Below are positions 61,028 to 64,000 of a DNA stretch of 64,000 nucleotides, piece after piece; position 1 is the stretch's first letter; each line of letters starts with the position of its first letter. The stretch comes from Saprospirales bacterium. Lineage in GTDB: Bacteria > Bacteroidota > Bacteroidia > Chitinophagales > Saprospiraceae. The translations under genes were made by a program, and so were the position numbers. Below the pieces are notes generated by a model. It ran no database searches. It was given only the letters and a program-made list of their open reading frames with translations, and was not told the origin of the DNA. The stretch lies in contig JADJTT010000013.1 in assembly GCA_016711045.1 (NCBI GenBank), forward strand, positions 1-64,000. The letters run 5' to 3'.

Positions 61028-61993
61028 ATGAAAAGAAGTACCCTGATTCTTTTGTTTTTTCTTATTGCCCTGCTTTTTTGGGGGGTGCGTTATTTCTCCC
61101 AACACCGGGATCCCATTTTTGAAACCCAACTCATCGCTATCGACACGGCAGCGGTCACGATGCTGTCTTTTTCCCCCGGAGAAGCGCCCGACAGGGAGGT
61201 GCTGGCAAAACGGGAAGGTAAAACCTGGATCGCCTCCCTGGAAAATCGTGCGGTCAAAGCGCCGTTTTCTACCATGGACAGCCTGCTTGCTTCCCTGGTC
61301 CGGATCGAATCCCACCATATCGTCGGCAAAGGACCGGACGTGTGGGCTGCCTGCGGCCTGGAACCTGGGGAAGGGACCCGTATTCGGATTTTTCAAAACG
61401 AAAAATTGCTCGAAGATTTCATAATTGGCAGGTATGATCCGATTCAAGACGGGGAGGGGTACACCTATATCCGGTTGTCAGATGATGAATCGGTTTTTGC
61501 GGTACAGGGCAACCTGAAATCAAAGCTATGGCCGGGATTTGAAGCGTTCCGGAGTAAAAATTTCCTCGAACTTGACCCGCTGAAGATACAAGAGATCCGC
61601 TGGGAACCCTCGGGGGAAGATAGCGCGCTGGTCTTCCATCGCCAGGATACCGGCTGGGTATTTCCTGGAAACGCCTTGGGTATGGGGCCACAACTGGATT
61701 CCTTCCTCCGCCACATTCAAGGGCTTCAGGGAACGGCATTTGCAGATGCATTCGACCCCGTTTCAAATGCACAATTGCTGGAGGGACGGATTACGTTCTT
61801 CGCCACCGATTGGGAGGCGCCGGTAGAAGTATCCTATTACCGGGATAGTACGGAAGTGAAAGCCTTTATCTTTTATTCTACCTGTAATCCGGATAATTTC
61901 TTCGGCAGCGATTCAAGCGAGTTGTTTCAAGTGCTCGTCCGGCCGTTCTATTCTTTTTCCGATTTCCCCCAGAGCGATTCCACCAGCCACTGA
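61028..61993 (+). CDS. DUF4340-domain protein
   Basis: 321 residues from ATG 61028. One N-terminal membrane helix (STLILLFFLIALLFWGV) followed by the repetitive beta-rich DUF4340 region (YTYIRLSDDESVFAVQGNLK and SKNFLELDPLKIQEIRW). Elsewhere DUF4340 proteins accompany Gld/ABC-type exporter components (GldG-like); here there is no transporter gene next to it. Its 3' end overlaps the convergent esterase-like gene by about 45 bp. Confidence 0.88.
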   Translation: MKRSTLILLFFLIALLFWGVRYFSQHRDPIFETQLIAIDTAAVTMLSFSPGEAPDREVLAKREGKTWIASLENRAVKAPFSTMDSLLASLVRIESHHIVGKGPDVWAACGLEPGEGTRIRIFQNEKLLEDFIIGRYDPIQDGEGYTYIRLSDDESVFAVQGNLKSKLWPGFEAFRSKNFLELDPLKIQEIRWEPSGEDSALVFHRQDTGWVFPGNALGMGPQLDSFLRHIQGLQGTAFADAFDPVSNAQLLEGRITFFATDWEAPVEVSYYRDSTEVKAFIFYSTCNPDNFFGSDSSELFQVLVRPFYSFSDFPQSDSTSH

Positions 61994-62856
61994 ATACAGC
62001 CCTCTGGATCGGAAAGCATAAATGGACGGGATGGATCAGGGATGTATAGCTGCATATCTGCATGTGGGTGCCCTTGCCGAAGCAGGCGGTTTAGCAAGGC
62101 GGAAGCAGGACCTACCGGTAAATCGTAAAGATCCCGGTGGTGGTCGCGGAGCTGCGCCTGAAAATCGTCCGGATAATAGAGCCTCAGGCTTACGGGAAGC
62201 AAAAATTGTTCTTTTCCCACCTGCGCATTCCCCATGAAAAAAGGCGATCGACTGGCAAAGGTTGTAAGGAGCGAGTCGGGTGCACCGCCCAATTCCCGGG
62301 TTATCCTGTCGAGTATCACGGTTGCTTCTGCGATGGCTTCCGGTGAAGAATTGCGGTTCAGGTCCCGTTCCGCACTTTCCCACCAGGCGACCAGTTCTAC
62401 CGGCGCATTTATCGCAAAAACTGCCTTGGGATGGTAGGGGTAAAATTGGGGCGCAGCCCAACATTCCTCGGTAAATTGAAGGGCTAAGATCCCTCCTTCC
62501 TTTATGCCGCCAATCGCTATTCTATCCGCGGCAACGCCAAACCGATGCGCGGCATCCTGTAAGATCACATTCAAATACCGGAAAAAGGCAGGGGTGAGGA
62601 GCAACGCTTCCGGATGCGGAGGCGCCAGGAGCACAAAGCCGGCTTCATTGGCCAGGGCGGAAAAAACAGAGTCCCGGAATACCGATTCGGGGGCTTGCCC
62701 TGGGCGGGGAATGACGAGCAAAAGCCCCTTTGTGGTGTCTTGGGGCACAGTGGCGTAATAGCCATCCGAGTCATTTTTGCCGACCGAAAAGAAAAGGGGC
62801 TGTGCGGCAACTTGCCAGCCGGCAAGACACAGCAAAAATACAATTGTTCTTTCCAT
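61948..62856 (-). CDS. Secreted alpha/beta-hydrolase-fold protein lacking the nucleophile Ser
   Basis: 302 residues with a signal peptide (TIVFLLCLAGWQVAAQ). The order of strands follows esterase/PHB-depolymerase-like hydrolases: GLLLVIPRPGQ, AGFVLLAPPHPE, and the nucleophile elbow DRIAIGGIKEGGILALQF, where the usual GxSxGG is GIKEGG, with Lys instead of Ser. A late His (QGHPHADMQLYIP) is present. It is therefore probably not a serine esterase; it may bind a ligand, or carry a sequence error (AAG in place of a Ser codon would need more than one base change). Confidence 0.75.
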   Translation of the reverse strand: MERTIVFLLCLAGWQVAAQPLFFSVGKNDSDGYYATVPQDTTKGLLLVIPRPGQAPESVFRDSVFSALANEAGFVLLAPPHPEALLLTPAFFRYLNVILQDAAHRFGVAADRIAIGGIKEGGILALQFTEECWAAPQFYPYHPKAVFAINAPVELVAWWESAERDLNRNSSPEAIAEATVILDRITRELGGAPDSLLTTFASRSPFFMGNAQVGKEQFLLPVSLRLYYPDDFQAQLRDHHRDLYDLPVGPASALLNRLLRQGHPHADMQLYIPDPSRPFMLSDPEGCIQWLVESLWGKSEKE

Positions 62857-62872
62857 AGAGCCGTCGAAGTGT

Positions 62873-63973
62873 TTATGCCATTATGGGTTCCCGCTGAGAA
62901 CCAAATTGTTTCAACACTTTGAGGTGCGAGATCAAGGCCTTGAAGAGGGTAGGGTTGTCGTGATAGGGCAGGTTAAACTCCCACGCCGTCTTTCGCACGA
63001 TCTCGGAAAGTGCCTTGTAATGCACATGGCAAATATTGGGAAAGAGGTGGTGTTCGACCTGGAAATTCAGACCGCCCACATACCAGGAAACAAGTGGGTT
63101 TTTCCGCGAAAAATTGGCCGTGGTTCGCAATTGGTGGATCGCCCATGTATTTTCCATCGTACCTGTGGGGTTGGGTTTGAAATGAGAAGGTCCTTCCACT
63201 ACGTGCGCCAACTGGAAAATCACGGTAATGACAAACCCGGAGACCATCAGCATAAGCAGGAATCCCAATATGATCAGCCACCAGGGATTGGGGGAGACCA
63301 AAATGGGGAGGACGATCACATAGGCAAAGAAAAAGAGCTTCCAAAGGATCAGCTTCATCCATTCTTTTGCAGGTTTGCCCCCGTTTTGTTGGGTAAGCCC
63401 CGTTTTGTTATACCGGTTGAGCTGCACGAAATCTTTGTCGAGCACCCAGCCCAGCGTAGCCAGGGTATAGAGCGCCAGGGCATACCAATGCTGATAGCGG
63501 TGGATTTTCAGGTATTTGCCATAGGGGGACAACCGGAGGATGGGTTTGTCGTCAATATCTTCATCCAGTTCGTAAATATTCGTGTAGGTGTGGTGCATCA
63601 CATTGTGCTGGATGCGCCAATTGAACGAGTTGGCGCCAATAAAGTCCATGGTATGACTGAGCAAGTCATTCACCCATCTCTTCTTGGAATAAGCGCCATG
63701 GTTGGCATCGTGCATGACGGACAACCCGATCCCGGAGAGCCCAAGCCCCATTACGAACCAAAGCAGCAGGCTGCTCCAGCCGCTGAGCCACCCCATTAGC
63801 AGGGCGAAATAGGGGATCAGGTACATGGCGAACATCGAAATGGTCTTGATCACCATATAGGAGTTTGCATTTTGGGACAAATGGTTCTCCTGAAAATAGT
63901 CATTGACCCTGGCCCGAAGTGTCTGATAGAACTGCGTGGGGTCTTTTTTGGGAAACTTGACAAATGTTTGCAT
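62873..63973 (-). CDS. Membrane fatty-acid desaturase (acyl-CoA/lipid front-end type)
   Basis: 366 residues, intact. Three His boxes of membrane di-iron desaturases: HDANH (88-92), HNVMHH (123-128) and QVEHH (in NFQVEHHLFPNICHVHY). The Q in the third box and the spacing point to linoleoyl-CoA/delta-6-like front-end desaturases, but there is no fused cytochrome b5. Four or more membrane helices. It introduces double bases of unsaturation in acyl chains, probably adjusting membrane fluidity. It starts 27 bp from the window end. Confidence 0.93.
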   Translation of the reverse strand: MQTFVKFPKKDPTQFYQTLRARVNDYFQENHLSQNANSYMVIKTISMFAMYLIPYFALLMGWLSGWSSLLLWFVMGLGLSGIGLSVMHDANHGAYSKKRWVNDLLSHTMDFIGANSFNWRIQHNVMHHTYTNIYELDEDIDDKPILRLSPYGKYLKIHRYQHWYALALYTLATLGWVLDKDFVQLNRYNKTGLTQQNGGKPAKEWMKLILWKLFFFAYVIVLPILVSPNPWWLIILGFLLMLMVSGFVITVIFQLAHVVEGPSHFKPNPTGTMENTWAIHQLRTTANFSRKNPLVSWYVGGLNFQVEHHLFPNICHVHYKALSEIVRKTAWEFNLPYHDNPTLFKALISHLKVLKQFGSQREPIMA

Positions 63974-64000
63974 AAGAATAAGTTGAATGCCTAAAGTCGA

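Noticed and set aside
62777..63799. 340-codon open frame on the plus strand
   Set aside because: Antisense to the desaturase with its three His boxes; no recognisable protein features.

Overview
The window looks like chromosomal DNA of a Bacteroidota bacterium, most likely from the Saprospiria group. This is inferred from gene content: a long NusB, DUF1599 next to a DoxX/BT_3928-type protein, DUF3822 next to rsmD, a bactofilin, a fragment of a type-IX-secretion-style adhesin, and a tRNA promoter with the Bacteroidota -7 box TAnnTTTG. No rRNA, prophage, complete insertion sequence or CRISPR array was seen. One tRNA (Arg, anticodon CCT) is present.

Layout. 1-8095: a 5'-truncated Tc-toxin A-subunit (TcA) gene cut by at least 17 frameshifts. 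8307-14787: a minus-strand block with an OmpA/TSP3 protein, NusB, a DoxX protein, DUF1599, a small membrane protein and gamma-glutamyltransferase. 14898-20531: a lipoprotein alpha-2-macroglobulin. 20791-26799: a stress and signalling block (CsbD, response regulator, hybrid histidine kinase, AraC regulator, a tiny lmo0937-like membrane protein, AI-2E transporter, holin-like protein, YtxH) tied together by three copies of a 66-bp promoter element. 27052-37534: a sulfur/anaerobic-respiration island with a molybdopterin oxidoreductase, ferredoxin, NrfD, two Cys-less lipoprotein rhodaneses, a 12-heme cytochrome, a secreted sulfurtransferase, a porin and a two-domain rhodanese lipoprotein. 38136-40840: transglutaminase-like protein, tRNA-Arg, adhesin remnant, MmcQ/YjbR protein and an FAD oxidoreductase. 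40915-47082: a second alpha-2-macroglobulin. 47193-54026: DUF697/SHOCT protein, tsaD, a palindrome-rich gap, bactofilin, membrane protein, DUF3822, rsmD, YkuK and trxB. 54129-63973: membrane subtilase, a degenerate SF1 helicase-like protein, a PAS-AraC regulator, MORN lipoprotein, DUF4340 protein, an esterase-fold protein lacking its serine, and a fatty-acid desaturase.

How the genes work together. The sulfur island is laid out like a Psr/Phs respiratory complex: a Tat-exported catalytic subunit, a four-cluster ferredoxin and a quinol-oxidising NrfD, with periplasmic or outer-membrane rhodaneses to carry sulfane sulfur and a multiheme cytochrome as electron carrier. The stress block appears to be a small regulon in which the AraC-type regulator and/or the phosphorelay act on a shared promoter upstream of small envelope-stress genes.

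Caution. Many genes, including the normally essential tsaD, are broken by one-base changes that mostly fall in homopolymer runs. This looks at least partly like sequencing or assembly error, so the pseudogene labels here mean 'frame broken in this sequence', not proven loss of function. All assignments were made by eye from the sequence, without database searches.
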